Program-made: the position numbers and the translations under genes
Origin: Blattamonas nauphoetae
Taxonomy: Eukaryota > Preaxostyla > Oxymonadida
Direction: 5' to 3'
Assembly (NCBI GenBank): GCA_033064195.1
Contig: JARBJD010000055.1
Span: 186,001-250,000, forward strand
DNA length: 64,000 bases
Notes under the pieces: generated by a model
The model's input: only the letters and a program-made list of their open reading frames with translations
The model's database searches: none
Told to the model about the DNA's origin: nothing
In this document: positions 12,401-23,303 of the stretch, piece by piece
Layout of the letters: each line of letters starts with the position of its first letter
How positions within the stretch are numbered: the first letter of the stretch is position 1

Positions 12401-12724
12401 GCGAGAGGGGAGTGGGATCACGTTGTGAACGGTGATGTGGCTGAGGGCGTTCATTCGGACAATAATCCGCTCGGGGAACGGCCAGACGATGCCCACCGAA
12501 ATCAAAATGTCGGATCCAACTTCGAAATGGAAGATGAGTGTGTGTGTCGAGCGTTGTGGAGATGGTTGGGGTGGGAGATCGGATGGAGGATGGTTGGGAG
12601 TGAATGACATGTCAAAATAAGAGAGTGGTGTTGGAATTGTCAGAAAATGAAGAAAAAGTGCGTGAAATGGTTGAATATGGTTTGCGAAGGGTTGTGTTGG
12701 GTTCGACTCATCGCTTGTTCTCAT
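9414..12724 (-). pseudogene. fossil copy of the Crinkler/RHS-associated C-terminal module
   Basis: Minus-strand blocks match, in the same order, the C-terminal ~850 residues of the gene at 14.0-19.3 kb: a block with ALVGHG-like and TLRERV motifs (near 11.4-11.2 kb), a helical block with DEMMLALEHVGEL (10.8-10.3 kb, apparently present twice in tandem), PPIADIADD (10.1 kb) and REDDILLAMQHV (9.7 kb). An upstream segment (12724-11765, FEVGSDILISVGIVWPF) is shared instead with the copy at 22.35 kb, so the module can carry a different N-terminal part. The copy is broken in several places and is treated as a fossil. It is the inverted counterpart of the copy on the right side of the locus. Confidence 0.7.
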
Positions 12725-12730
12725 CTGTGT

Positions 12731-13822
12731 CTAATAATGTCTCCCGATGTTGGTTCCAAGCATGGTGCTCACGTTTCTCCGAGGGAGAATTTCTTCCAAT
12801 GCCACGTACTGCCGGTTGTTGGTGTTTTTCTTGTGGGTTTTGAGTCTTTGTTCGGACACGTCCTCCAACCCTTCCATCCTCAGCGAGCGAATCAGTATCG
12901 TCCCTGACCGATGGATGTTTTCGGCTTCTTCGTTCCATTTTTTCCATGTTCGGAGGATATTCGCGAAAATACAATCTAGTTCATATTCATTTTCTAAGAA
13001 TGTCAGGAAACTGGTGATCGTGAGAATGGCAGGCATATCAAGAACGAAATCCATAGTTAGTTGATAATATGGGGATATTCGGAGGAGTTGGACAAGAACG
13101 CGCGTGAAATCATATAAAGTGAGTCTATTCTCGATCGAGTAGCGGTGTTCGCAGAGGTGGAGAATAAAGCTTTTTGACGGAACGAGAACTTGACTGTGCA
13201 CTGTTTCAAGAACTTTTTGCTGGTCATGATGAGGTTCAATTGCGAGTAAAGCGAGTCCTTCGCTTGTTATGAGATCGTGTGATGACGCGATGAGGCGAAG
13301 GAGATTGGTGTGGATACAGACTGCTTCTCTCAATAAGAGAGACTGTGGGTTCAGAGAGATGATGATTTGAGGTATCAGTTGTGCTTCGATGAGTTTCAGT
13401 CGGAATGGTGGTGAACAGCGACAGATCAAACGATCGAGCATGCACATGGAAGAATTGATGATTGTTGGTCTGGAGGAAGAAAGGAGCACAGTGATCGAAG
13501 TCACGAAGTCTGTCAAAGACTTATTTGATGACGAGTGCGTCAGGCTACGAATGAAGACTTCGGCTTCGCTTGAACCGGATGGTCTGATCCGATCGAGAAA
13601 AAGCACAGCTTTCTTCTCCAAAGAATCATTGAATGGATGTCCGTCCCTGATCCGAGCTACCAACGATTCGAAGATTGCTGATGGGTCAGTAGTAAAATAA
13701 TGTCGAAAATGATCCCATTTCAAGAATGCTGAATCGTCTACACATAATAAAAGATGAAAATAGGACATACCATCATCGGATTGTTCACATAAGGCACGTG
13801 ATGTAGTTAGTCGAGTTCTCAT
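12731..13822 (-). CDS. helical-repeat protein of an oxymonad-type expanded family
   Basis: Open frame of 363 aa. It is rich in leucine helices with family landmarks SLTDFVTSITVLL, LIEAQLIPQIIISLNPQSL, ISPYYQLTMDFVLDMP and ILIRSLRMEGLEDV. From memory this belongs to a large armadillo-like protein family in Blattamonas-type oxymonads; its function is unknown. A 33-bp GT-AG segment (13770-13738, starting GTATGT, ending TAG) interrupts the conserved run into DDSAFLKW and is probably a tiny intron; because it is a multiple of three the frame stays open either way. A paralogue lies at 21.3-22.3 kb. Both copies sit just upstream of a copy of the effector C-terminal module. Confidence 0.7.
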   Translation of the reverse strand: MRTRLTTSRALCEQSDDGMSYFHLLLCVDDSAFLKWDHFRHYFTTDPSAIFESLVARIRDGHPFNDSLEKKAVLFLDRIRPSGSSEAEVFIRSLTHSSSNKSLTDFVTSITVLLSSSRPTIINSSMCMLDRLICRCSPPFRLKLIEAQLIPQIIISLNPQSLLLREAVCIHTNLLRLIASSHDLITSEGLALLAIEPHHDQQKVLETVHSQVLVPSKSFILHLCEHRYSIENRLTLYDFTRVLVQLLRISPYYQLTMDFVLDMPAILTITSFLTFLENEYELDCIFANILRTWKKWNEEAENIHRSGTILIRSLRMEGLEDVSEQRLKTHKKNTNNRQYVALEEILPRRNVSTMLGTNIGRHY

Positions 13823-14024
13823 TATCTGAATCGAACGAAAAAGGAATAGAGTATGGGTTCCACTGCGTGTTTTGAGAATTGGAAATCAAAGTCGCGAGAA
13901 GGATCTTATGAAATGTAAATGTACGGAGAAACAGAAACGGAATGGACAGAACGTCCTGAGACAAACAAAGGGTCTGATCGAACAGATTTCAAATCATTTC
14001 TCTCTAAAACGTTCCACATTCTCT

Positions 14025-17000
14025 ATGAGCAAAAGCTGTTCTTCTAATGTTCAATTCGATCCTCGAACCAAGCCGGAGTCCGAATCAAACCAGATAGTAA
14101 TTGTGTTCCAGGAAGTTACAAATCAGACAGAACCAATCCAATTCTTCGTGCCTGTCAAGCCAACAACGACAATCGGCGAAGCTAAACAAGAGTTTTCCGA
14201 GATGTTCACGCGCCAATATCCACACATCCTTCCGAATGCACTGGTATGGCGTGAAATCTCGTCTCCATTTTCGGACCAAGTCGATCCCCTGCCGATCTCT
14301 CAAGAAAGCGATACGATGGTCGTATCGAATGTGCTCGCGACTCTCCACCCAAACAACCCCTCTCCGTATCCTTCGTTGCTGGCAATGACGTTTACCTCGG
14401 CTGGCTTGCGTGCTCCTCCTTACAGCCATCAGGCGGAGATCCCGAACTTCGAAGATGCTGCGTGTGAGCCAGCTTTGAAAGCAGTCCTCACAAGGATCGC
14501 AAGGAATGTCTTCGTTGCGATCGACTCATCGATTGGCCCTCTCTCTCAAAGCGAGTTCCCGAACTACGACGAGCGACCTGACGAAATCATGCCTCTGGAC
14601 AAATCAAAATTCATGTTGAAGACGGTGAGCAGTGATCCATTTGTGGAGAATCTCGAACACAATTTGAAGGACATCCTGTTCAGACCGTCGTGGTTCTCAA
14701 TCATCGACCACGTTCTATTTCACGCCACAGTGTTTCAACAGTTCTGTAAATTTGAGCGAAGTCGCCCGATGGTGCATGTTGTAACGGGGTCATCTGGAAT
14801 AGGGAAGTCTGCATTCCGCTTCCCATGCATCACAATGGCGATGAGTCTGGGCGCAGAAGTTTGTCTCTTTTTGTTTGTTGATCTTTGCAGAGAGTGTACA
14901 CAGCGAAAGGAAATGAATATCCGCTCCAATTTGTGCTTCGGGAGAAACGTGAAATTTCTCCTCAAAATCAACCTCCAACGCTGGTTGTGCATCGGAACAA
15001 CAAACCTCCGCGCTCCGTCGAGATTGAGCCCACTCTCTACACGTACGATGTGCTTCTATTCCCAACCAAAGTGAAAGCACCGAGCGATGGAGATGTGGAC
15101 TACAAACAAGCCGACATCTTCAAAGGGACACCCCTCAAACTTGGCGAAGTGACGGTGCCAAGCATCCACCACTTCCCACATTTTCTGCGCCTGTTTGTGG
15201 ACCACACTGGCCACATTCACAACCCACTTGAAGGGAAGACGTGGCACGTTGTGGACGAGTGTGTTTCTTTCCTTCTGCCCTGATTATCTTCTTTATTTGC
15301 ACAGGCTCGTGTTGGCCGCACCCAACTTGAAATCCTCTCAGCAGTATGTCCTGCTGTCATCGCCAGATCAGACTCGATGGAAACATGTCATATTCCTGAA
15401 AAATCAGCGGACAATTTCGTTTATGATGTATACGATGCCACAATACACGCTCGCTGAGGCGGTTGATGTGCTGAACTCGATTCCATGCAAGTTCCAGAAC
15501 GCTGATGGTTCGTCCAGAAAAGCAATCGTTGAACATTTAAAAGACACAATCAACTCGCTCGGCTTCACCCCACGCTGCATCCAAGATTTGTCACAGCAGG
15601 AGGAGACACCCGAGAATGTGAGGAATCGATGGAAAAGCATCGATGTCACTGGAAATCTGTTCAAACAGTGCGTCACAAGCGGACTGATCCTGATGGACAG
15701 CCCGCAGGCCGATCCCATCAACTTCACAACAGCCTACGCGTCGCCAGAAGCTCAGACGACGATGGCCGACCTCTGCACGCGACAACTGCAAGCCAACTCT
15801 ACGCTGTTCGAGGCAAGTCGTCCCGATGACCGCTTCACACCGAGTGGACTGCGCAATCGAGAGCTGCCGACGATCTTCAAGAGACTGGTGAACCAGTCCA
15901 TCCGCGTTGGAGCAAAATTTTCACGATTGAAGCGATGTGGACACGACTCAACCACATCTGCTGAAACACAACTGTCATTCCCAGCAACACCAGATCGAAG
16001 TGTAGTTGACACAAGCGGACAGAGCACGATGCATCACGCCTTCCTGCCAGACATGGGATCGGTAAACAGCTCGACACTCAACAAGTTCGACGAAGACAAG
16101 TGGGGGAGATACTTCGACACGCCGATGAACGACTTCACTTTCACGAGTGGACCAGCGGAGTGGAGGGACGGGATGTTTGAGTTTGTGCGGGTTGGGAGAG
16201 GGAGGCAGACGGAAGAAAGGGGAACCGAGCCAAACAGACCACAAACACGCAGCACACGCAGATCTGACTCCAACCTCGACCTTCGCTATTACACATTCCA
16301 CCTCGTCCCGCACGGCTTGTTCAACGCGGATTTCGATTCGATGCTGCTGTTCTTCCGAGTGGACTCGAACACGAACGAGATCCACTCGCTGAGTGTGCAC
16401 TTCCTGCTGGATTCAATCGAAGACGAGCATGTCGTCACTGAAGAGGGTGCGAACCTGATGAAGGCGTGGCTGGTGCTGCTGATGGACGTGTACGAGCTGG
16501 ATGCACACCAAGTCTTCCCTCACTTGATGTTTGTGGTGTCGGAGAGAGTATTCACGAACTTTGTGCCGAAATGGACGAACACGATCAGATTCATCCCGAA
16601 CGAGAACATTGTGGTTGTCGCGCTGACAACACCCACCGCCGCGACGATCGCCGATGTGAGGATCGAAGTGGAGGACACGCTGATGATTGACACAGGCAAG
16701 CGTCTCACTCCGAACACTGACCCGCTGTGTGTGCGCTGTGGGTTCTGTGGGAAAGTGTTGGGCGAGCACTTCTGTCATCACCGCTGCACGTACTCCATTT
16801 ATGGCGAAAGCCCTTTGGTCCTGCACTCCGAATTGATCAGACCTCAAATGAAGAGACACTCGGCATTCGTGTCGGACTCGGAAATGAGCGAGATGGAGGT
16901 CAGATTGATGAACAGAATTGCGAACACCTCGCCAGCATTCGTGTATACTCAGAAGACGCTCTCAGAAAGAGACAACAGCAGAGAAGAGCCTCAATCGGAC

Positions 17001-19289
17001 ACACAGCTGATTGGACTTGGGATCCAGTTCCCGTTCGAGATGAAGACAATGCCAAACGTGGAAGTGTCGAACTGCCACGCGTCGCTGATGGTGCTGAACG
17101 TGACGATGGTGCAGCCTGCTCTGGTTGGACATGGTTCGCACATGCAGCGAGGGCAGCAGGCGACTCTTCGGGAACGAGTTGTGACAGACTGGTTCGGGAG
17201 GATGCAGCGAGAAAGGCGGCACTCGACGACGATCACAGTCACCAACAAGCAGCGGATTCCTCACCCGTGTCAGTTGTATCGCACTCCTTTCCGTGTCCAA
17301 GCCTCACCCATGTTGGATCGACAATTCGATGAGGACATCGACACAACAATCCAGGACTGTCCCGACTCTTCAGAAATGGGAACAAACCACTCTTCAGAAA
17401 TGGGAACAAACCACTCTTCAGAAATGGGAACAAACCACTCTTCAGAAATGGGAACAAACCACTCTTCAGAAATGGGAACAAACCACTCTTCAGAAATGGG
17501 AACAAACCACTCTTCAGAAATGGGAACAAACCACTCTTCAGAAATGGGAACAAACCACTCTTCAGAAATGGGAACAAACCACTCTTCAGAAATGGGAACA
17601 AACCACTCTTCAGAAATGGGAACAAACCACTCTTCAGAAATGGGAACAAACCACTCTTCAGAAATGGGAACAAACCACTCTTCAGAAATGGGAACAAACC
17701 ACTCTTCAGAAATGGGAACAAACCACTCTTCAGAAATGGGAACAAACCACTCTTCAGAAATGGGAACAAACCACTCTTCAGAAATGGGAACAAACCACTC
17801 TTCAGAAATGGGCCATCCCGACACGTCAAACATGAGCATTCCCGACTCGTTCGACTATCCGCCTGATTTCTTCACTTTCTACGGCGATGGTTCGTCCTTG
17901 CGGAGTACAAATCACACTCTCTTCTCGCTCGAACTGTCTGGAGGAACAGTCGATTCAGAAGAGATTGTGGATCTGACGCCTTTGAATGCAGAACGAGCGA
18001 CGAAGGCTGTGCCGGGATGGGAATTGAGTCCAATGAACTCACAAGCAGAGCGCATTGCAGATCTGGTTGACAGGTGGGTCGAAGGGATGTGGATCGAGTT
18101 GCCGAAAGGATGGAGGAGATCACGTGGCCCAGGCAGCACTCACTCGCCTTTCACTGCTCTTGAGTTTGAGGAACGAACCCTCGCCGTTGCTGCTTGGCTC
18201 GGATGTGTGTTTGGGGGAGATGAGATGATGCTTGCGTTGGAGCACGTCGGGGAGTTGCGGGAGAGAATCGGACGAGTCCTCCCAACTCTGCATCCGTCGC
18301 TGGTGGCTGAGTCGGGGATTGGGCGGTGGTGTGGAGAATCAGCGATTTGGGAGTGTCTGCTGGGTGTGTGGCGCGAACTGGAGTTGTTGTGGCAGGTGAC
18401 GAGTCTGTCGAACGTGTCTGACGAAGACTTCTGGTCGTGTTTTGGGTTGACATTTGAGACATCTGAAAGGATTGTTGGAGCGATGACGAAGTTGGTCGAG
18501 CACTGCGGAACTGCCATGCCACGCTACCGCAACTTGTGCCTTTTTCTTCTAGCGAAAGCTGAATTTGTGATGGAACGCATGAAGAGGTGCAGAGAAGCGG
18601 AAGCGACATCATTTGGATCACTCAGCAAGACGACAGCACACATCAACGACCTGGACGAGATTCTGGTGGACGATTACATGAAAGACTGGAAGAATGCCCT
18701 CCCTCCAATCGCCGATATCGCCGACGACGTGATTGTTGCGAGGCAGAGAGAGTTGCGTGATTTAGATGAAGAAGTGTGGGAACTCGAGCACGAATGTCGA
18801 CAAGCTCTCGAAGACGAACCTGACCAGGAAACAATGCGTCTGATGAAACCTCCTGCCGAATTGGTTCTCCATCGTTGGCGGATCGTCCGCGACCAACTCC
18901 GAATCCTTCCGCAAGCGTGGGCGCTTTTCGACTTTTTTGGTTCACTCACGATGACTCTCTCTCCGAGGCATCATTTCCGGCCAACCATCCAATCTGTTTA
19001 TCAGCCGCGTCTGCGTGTGAGAGGGAGTGCAGCGAGAGAAGATGACATTCTGCTGGCGATGCAGCATGTGTGCTCGATCATCTGTTATGTGAACTTCAAC
19101 ACATTCCAAGTGTATGTCCATTCTGGCAGATCAGTCGAAGACAAATTGAAGAAAGGAAAGGAATGCAAGCAGCTCATGGTTGCACTGTGGGAGTTTCTTC
19201 CTGAACACTTCCCTCACATGCACCAACATGTCAAGGAAACACTTGAACAACTCGAGCATGAGAAAAAGTATCCTTCCGCAAGAACTTGA
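14025..19289 (+). CDS. Crinkler/RHS-type protein with P-loop NTPase and 8-aa repeats; looks whole
   Basis: Three exons (14025-14858, 14891-15258, 15305-19289) joined over 32- and 46-bp GT-AG introns stay in frame for about 1,728 aa. Residues ~20-110 (start IVIVFQEVTNQ) resemble the ubiquitin-like header of Crinkler proteins. A P-loop follows (VTGSSGIGKSAF), and a Walker B-like WHVVDE forms across the second splice; this pair and its spacing match the NTPase of Crinkler/RHS proteins. The long third exon has a central region with a possible Cys/His cluster (CVRCGFCGK), then 18 copies of SSEMGTNH, then a helical C-terminal ~480 residues that is also found as fossils on both sides. Known relatives are effectors or transposon-linked proteins with variable C-terminal domains; the C-terminal domain here is not recognised. 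The start at MSKSCSSN is chosen because it lies just before the header; an upstream in-frame Met (13872) exists. The first exon could alternatively belong to a separate gene. Confidence 0.7.
17367..17812 (+). repeat. 24-bp coding minisatellite, 18 full copies
   Basis: Eighteen perfect or near-perfect tandem copies of a 24-bp unit encode SSEMGTNH, followed by a partial copy ending GHP. The period preserves frame, unlike the three other minisatellites in the window. The near-identity of units at DNA level points to recent expansion or homogenisation. Confidence 0.97.
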
Positions 19290-19429
19290 TCGAACATGCC
19301 GTCTTCGCCAGCAAATTGCGATGACAATTGCCGAGCTGTCACAAGAGAGGAGCAATAATGAGTCTTATTTTGGGAGAGTTGAGAATCGCATCAGTGGTGT
19401 CACTTCACTCAGAATCAACTGACAAGAAA

Positions 19430-21230
19430 ATGTCAAAAATGAATGGAAAAGTGTCTGATGGACATGGGACACAATGCTCTTCGTGTTATAATTCGCATTT
19501 CTCGACGAGGATGACTGTTTTCTCTTCAGACTCTCCATTCCCAAATAATAGAACTGCTTGTGCATTTCTGGTTCTTTTCTCGAACCATGACGTGGGATTA
19601 ACTGAAAGAATCGGCAATGACGAATAATTGGCATTTGAAGAAGAATGTCTTGACGGATCTTGTTAAACACTTGCGCGTGGAATAGAATGTCCGTGAGGTC
19701 CCTCCCCAGATTCCCGAATTTCGAATGGTGGTAACTTCTTCAGCATGAACCTCGATTTGTTCATTTATGTGATGCATCTGGACAAATCAAAATTCATGCT
19801 CAAAAGCCTACCGACATTCGAAATGGGTGATTCTTTTTCAAAAATCGCATCCGTCACTCCAGCGCCTGTACGTTGATATTCATCGACAAATACCCTCTAC
19901 TCACCGTCACAGGTGCTCTCTCCATGTTCAAGGTGTGAATTTCGTCTTTTCTTCATGTTGGCGAACTTTATCGCCGATCCGATGCTCAGGCGACTAATCA
20001 CCCATCAGACTTCTGTTCGATATATATATCAATGATGAAACCGACATCAAACTGTGGATTACACACTCACAACATGGTTTGTACCGTTTCTTTCTTTCTC
20101 ACGTTCAGATACTCGGGATTTTTTTGAGGTGCGCCGGAACAATGAGCACAACGAGATAACTCTCACATAAATCGTTCAATCGGATGTTATCGATAGTTTT
20201 CGCTCGCTGGTATGTCTTTATTCATGCATTTCTGGTCTTGTAGACCCAAAAATGAATGCTCTTTTTTCAATCGTCATCAATCTGTACTACCTCGCCTCAA
20301 ACACCATGGTCCTTCAGTATTTCCCTCAGAGAGTCTCTGTTAGACACGTTCAACAAATGTTACGGACCTAATATATCGAGAATATTGAATATGTCAATCC
20401 GCACTTTTCGTGTCTTTTTCTTCAATGGAGGAGTTTATACCAGTGCTCTCACACAGAATTGGTTTTTTCTGTTGTAAATTATCGGTAGTTTGTCTTTGGA
20501 CCTGTTTTGTTACAAAAAATGTGCAGAAGAGTCCTGAACAAAAAAAGGAGATATCGAACGCGATCTTCCTTGAAATCCGGTAATTCACTCATTTTCAGTC
20601 GACTGAACAGACGAATGGTAATTCCGCAAAAAATAATTTTTGGTGACGCACATTAGTGTTTTGCGATTTTTCAAAGAGAATCACCCAAATACAGAAGGCC
20701 TGGAAAGAGACCTAACCGACATTCTGTAAGTTTCGAGCGACAGGCCCGATGGGGCATCTTGTGACGGGGTCATTTGGAGTTAGGAAGTCTGCACTTTGAT
20801 ATTCATGCATCACAATGGCGATGAGTCTGGGCGCAGAGGTTTGTCTCATTTTGTTTGTTGATCTTTGCAGAGAGTGCGTACGGTTTAAGGAAATTAATGT
20901 CTGCTGCAATTTGTGCTTCGAGGGAAGCGTGAAGGCAAGACCGAGGTGGTATAGCTCATGGATATTGAAGGCAAGATGACAATAAAAATAACGACCTTTC
21001 GTTCTAGCGTCAAGTCATGTCATGTCACTGTCGACCCCTTCTATTCGTCGAGATGAAGAGAATCTTCCGTGAGAACGGCACATTATCTATTCAAGAACAA
21101 ACTGAGAACCAACACCGAGCAAAACGATTCGAAACAGTCCTCAAAATAAACCGGTTTATGTCGAAAATCTCGAACCATCACCCTGAAGATACTCCTGAGG
21201 ACTTGGATCCACGATTCTCACAGTGATGAT
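19430..21230 (+). pseudogene. scattered fossil fragments of a second Crinkler-type gene
   Basis: Short plus-strand stretches match the first exon of the gene at 14.0 kb, including DKSKFMLK-like sequence near 19780 and the P-loop/first-intron region near 20740-20900 (the intron sequence itself is recognisable). The rest of this 1.8-kb stretch shows no gene. It is a broken and strongly reduced copy. Confidence 0.55.
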
Positions 21231-21263
21231 TCTAACACATACTCAATCCCTCTTTCATCAGAT

Positions 21264-22345
21264 GACGAGAATGAGAACTCGTCTCTCTACGTCGCGCATC
21301 TTATCTGAACATTCCGATGATAGTATGTCCGATTTTCCCATTCATTATGCATAGACGATTCAGCATTCTTGAACTGGGATCGTTTTCGATGCCTCTCTTC
21401 TACTGGCACATCAACAATCTTCAAATCGTTGGTGGCTCGGATCAAGGACGGACATCTATTCAATGATTCTTTGGAAGATAAAGCTGTGCTTCTTCTCGAT
21501 CGGATCACACAAATCGATTCAAGTGAAGCCGAAGCTTCATTGGTAACCTGACGCGGTCGTCATCACATTACACTTTGACAGACTTCGGAACATCGATCAC
21601 TGTGCTTCTTTCTTCCTCCAGACCAACAATCATCAATTCCTCCATGGAAATGCTCAATCATTTGTTCTGTCGCTGTACACCACAATTCCGACTGAAACTC
21701 ATCGAAGCGCAACTGATCCCTCAAATCATCATCTCTCTGAAACCACAATCTCCCGTAGTGAGAGAAACAGTCCTTATCAACGCCTCTCTCCTTCACATCA
21801 TCGCATCATCACTCGATCTCGCAACTCAGGAAGGACTCACTTTACTCAAAATTGAACCTAATCATGGCCTGCAAACAGTGTTTCAAACGGTGCACAGTCA
21901 AGTTCTCGTTCCATCAAAAAGCTATATTCACCACCTCTACCAACGCCGCTTCTCGATCACCGATACTGACCTTTTGAGCAACTTCCTGAACTTAATAAGC
22001 CGACTCCTCCAAATATCTCCTTATTATCAACGAACTATGGATTTCGTCCTGAATATGCCAATCATTCTCACGATCCCCAGTTGCCTCACGTTCTTCGACG
22101 ATGATGCCGATATGATGTTTCGTTTCGAATTTATTGACGATACACGTTGTAAATGGAACAAACAAGCCGAAAGCATCCGTCGGTCGGAAACGATACTGAT
22201 TCGCTCGCTGAGGATGGAAGGGTTTGACGATGTGTCTGAGCAAAGACTCCTCAACTGCGAAAGTGCGGACGAGTGGCATACAGCGCGTCCTATTTTGATC
22301 GGATGGTGCACTACGGTTGGAATCAACATCGTAAAACGTCATTAG
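21264..22345 (+). pseudogene. second copy of the helical-repeat family gene, 5' part damaged
   Basis: A 256-aa open frame from 21575 to 22345 aligns along its length with the protein at 12731-13822 (shared TDF-TSITVLLSSSRPTI, LIPQIIISL, ISPYYQ-TMDFVL, ILIRSLRMEG). Upstream, 21264-21560 still matches the first ~100 residues, including the tiny intron region, but the frame is interrupted by stops and a frameshift. The gene is therefore either dead or restarts internally. It faces away from its paralogue: the two copies form an inverted pair around the 14-19 kb gene. Confidence 0.65.
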
Positions 22346-23303
22346 ACTCAGATGAGAACAAGCGATGAGTCGAACCAGACAAAACCATTCACCAACCACA
22401 ATCAACCATTTTACACACCTTTTCTTCACTTTCTGACAATTTCAACACCACTCTCTTCTTTTGACATGTCATTCGCCGCCAACCATTCGACATCTCTTCT
22501 GCCACTCCAACCATCTCCACCTCCCTCGACACACACACTCATCTTCCTTTTCGAAGTTGGATCCGACATTTTGATTTCTGTGGGCATCGTCTGGCCATTC
22601 TCCGAGCGGATTATTGTCGAATCAACGCCCTCAGCCACATCGCCGTTCTCAACGTGATCCCACTCCCCTCTCGCCCGAACTGCGCTGAATAAGTCCTCAC
22701 CGAAGCCCTCGACCCTCTGGAGATGCTGCACAAGACATTCGCTGTCGCCAATCACGAACCCAACTGGGCCGACATGCTCGCGACTTGCTTTGCACTGCAG
22801 TGTTGCCACGCTGGCTCAATCAAAGGAATCGGAACGACGTCAGATGCAGCGAGTCAGGCCAACTTAAACAGCACCTCTCTGAACTTGGAGAATCGCCACA
22901 CTCTCTCCACGCGGAATGAGTGTGCGATGTCGGAAAGAGCAGTGACGCGGTCTGTCGCTGGGCAATCGTCTGCGTCGTGCGTCTCTTGGCTGGATGGAAG
23001 CGGGAACAGCGTCGACGATGTGAAAGTGGCAGTTGGACTGGTTGAAGGGAGTTTTGGATGCTGGGAAGCTGGCGATGCGCATCGTGCGACGCCTCATCGT
23101 CGACAACCAGCGTCGCCAGCCTCGCCGCACGGCACGCACAGCAGGATGATGAGAGAAGTGGTGGGACGATTGCACGAGCGAGGACAATTGGATATACGTG
23201 ATGGTCGGATCGTTTGTGAACACTCACATCACACCCACTCGGACCGAACAGCCAGCCGAGCAGCCAAAAGCGAGGATTGTGTGTTCATCGTGGAAGGAGA
23301 AGG

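Noticed and set aside
17367-17812. CRISPR-like array
   Set aside because: Units are directly adjacent without unique spacers, lie in a coding frame, and the DNA is eukaryotic.
17239-17839. 180-196 aa ORFs overlapping the effector-type gene in other frames
   Set aside because: They are shadow frames of the 24-bp repeat inside the gene at 14.0-19.3 kb.
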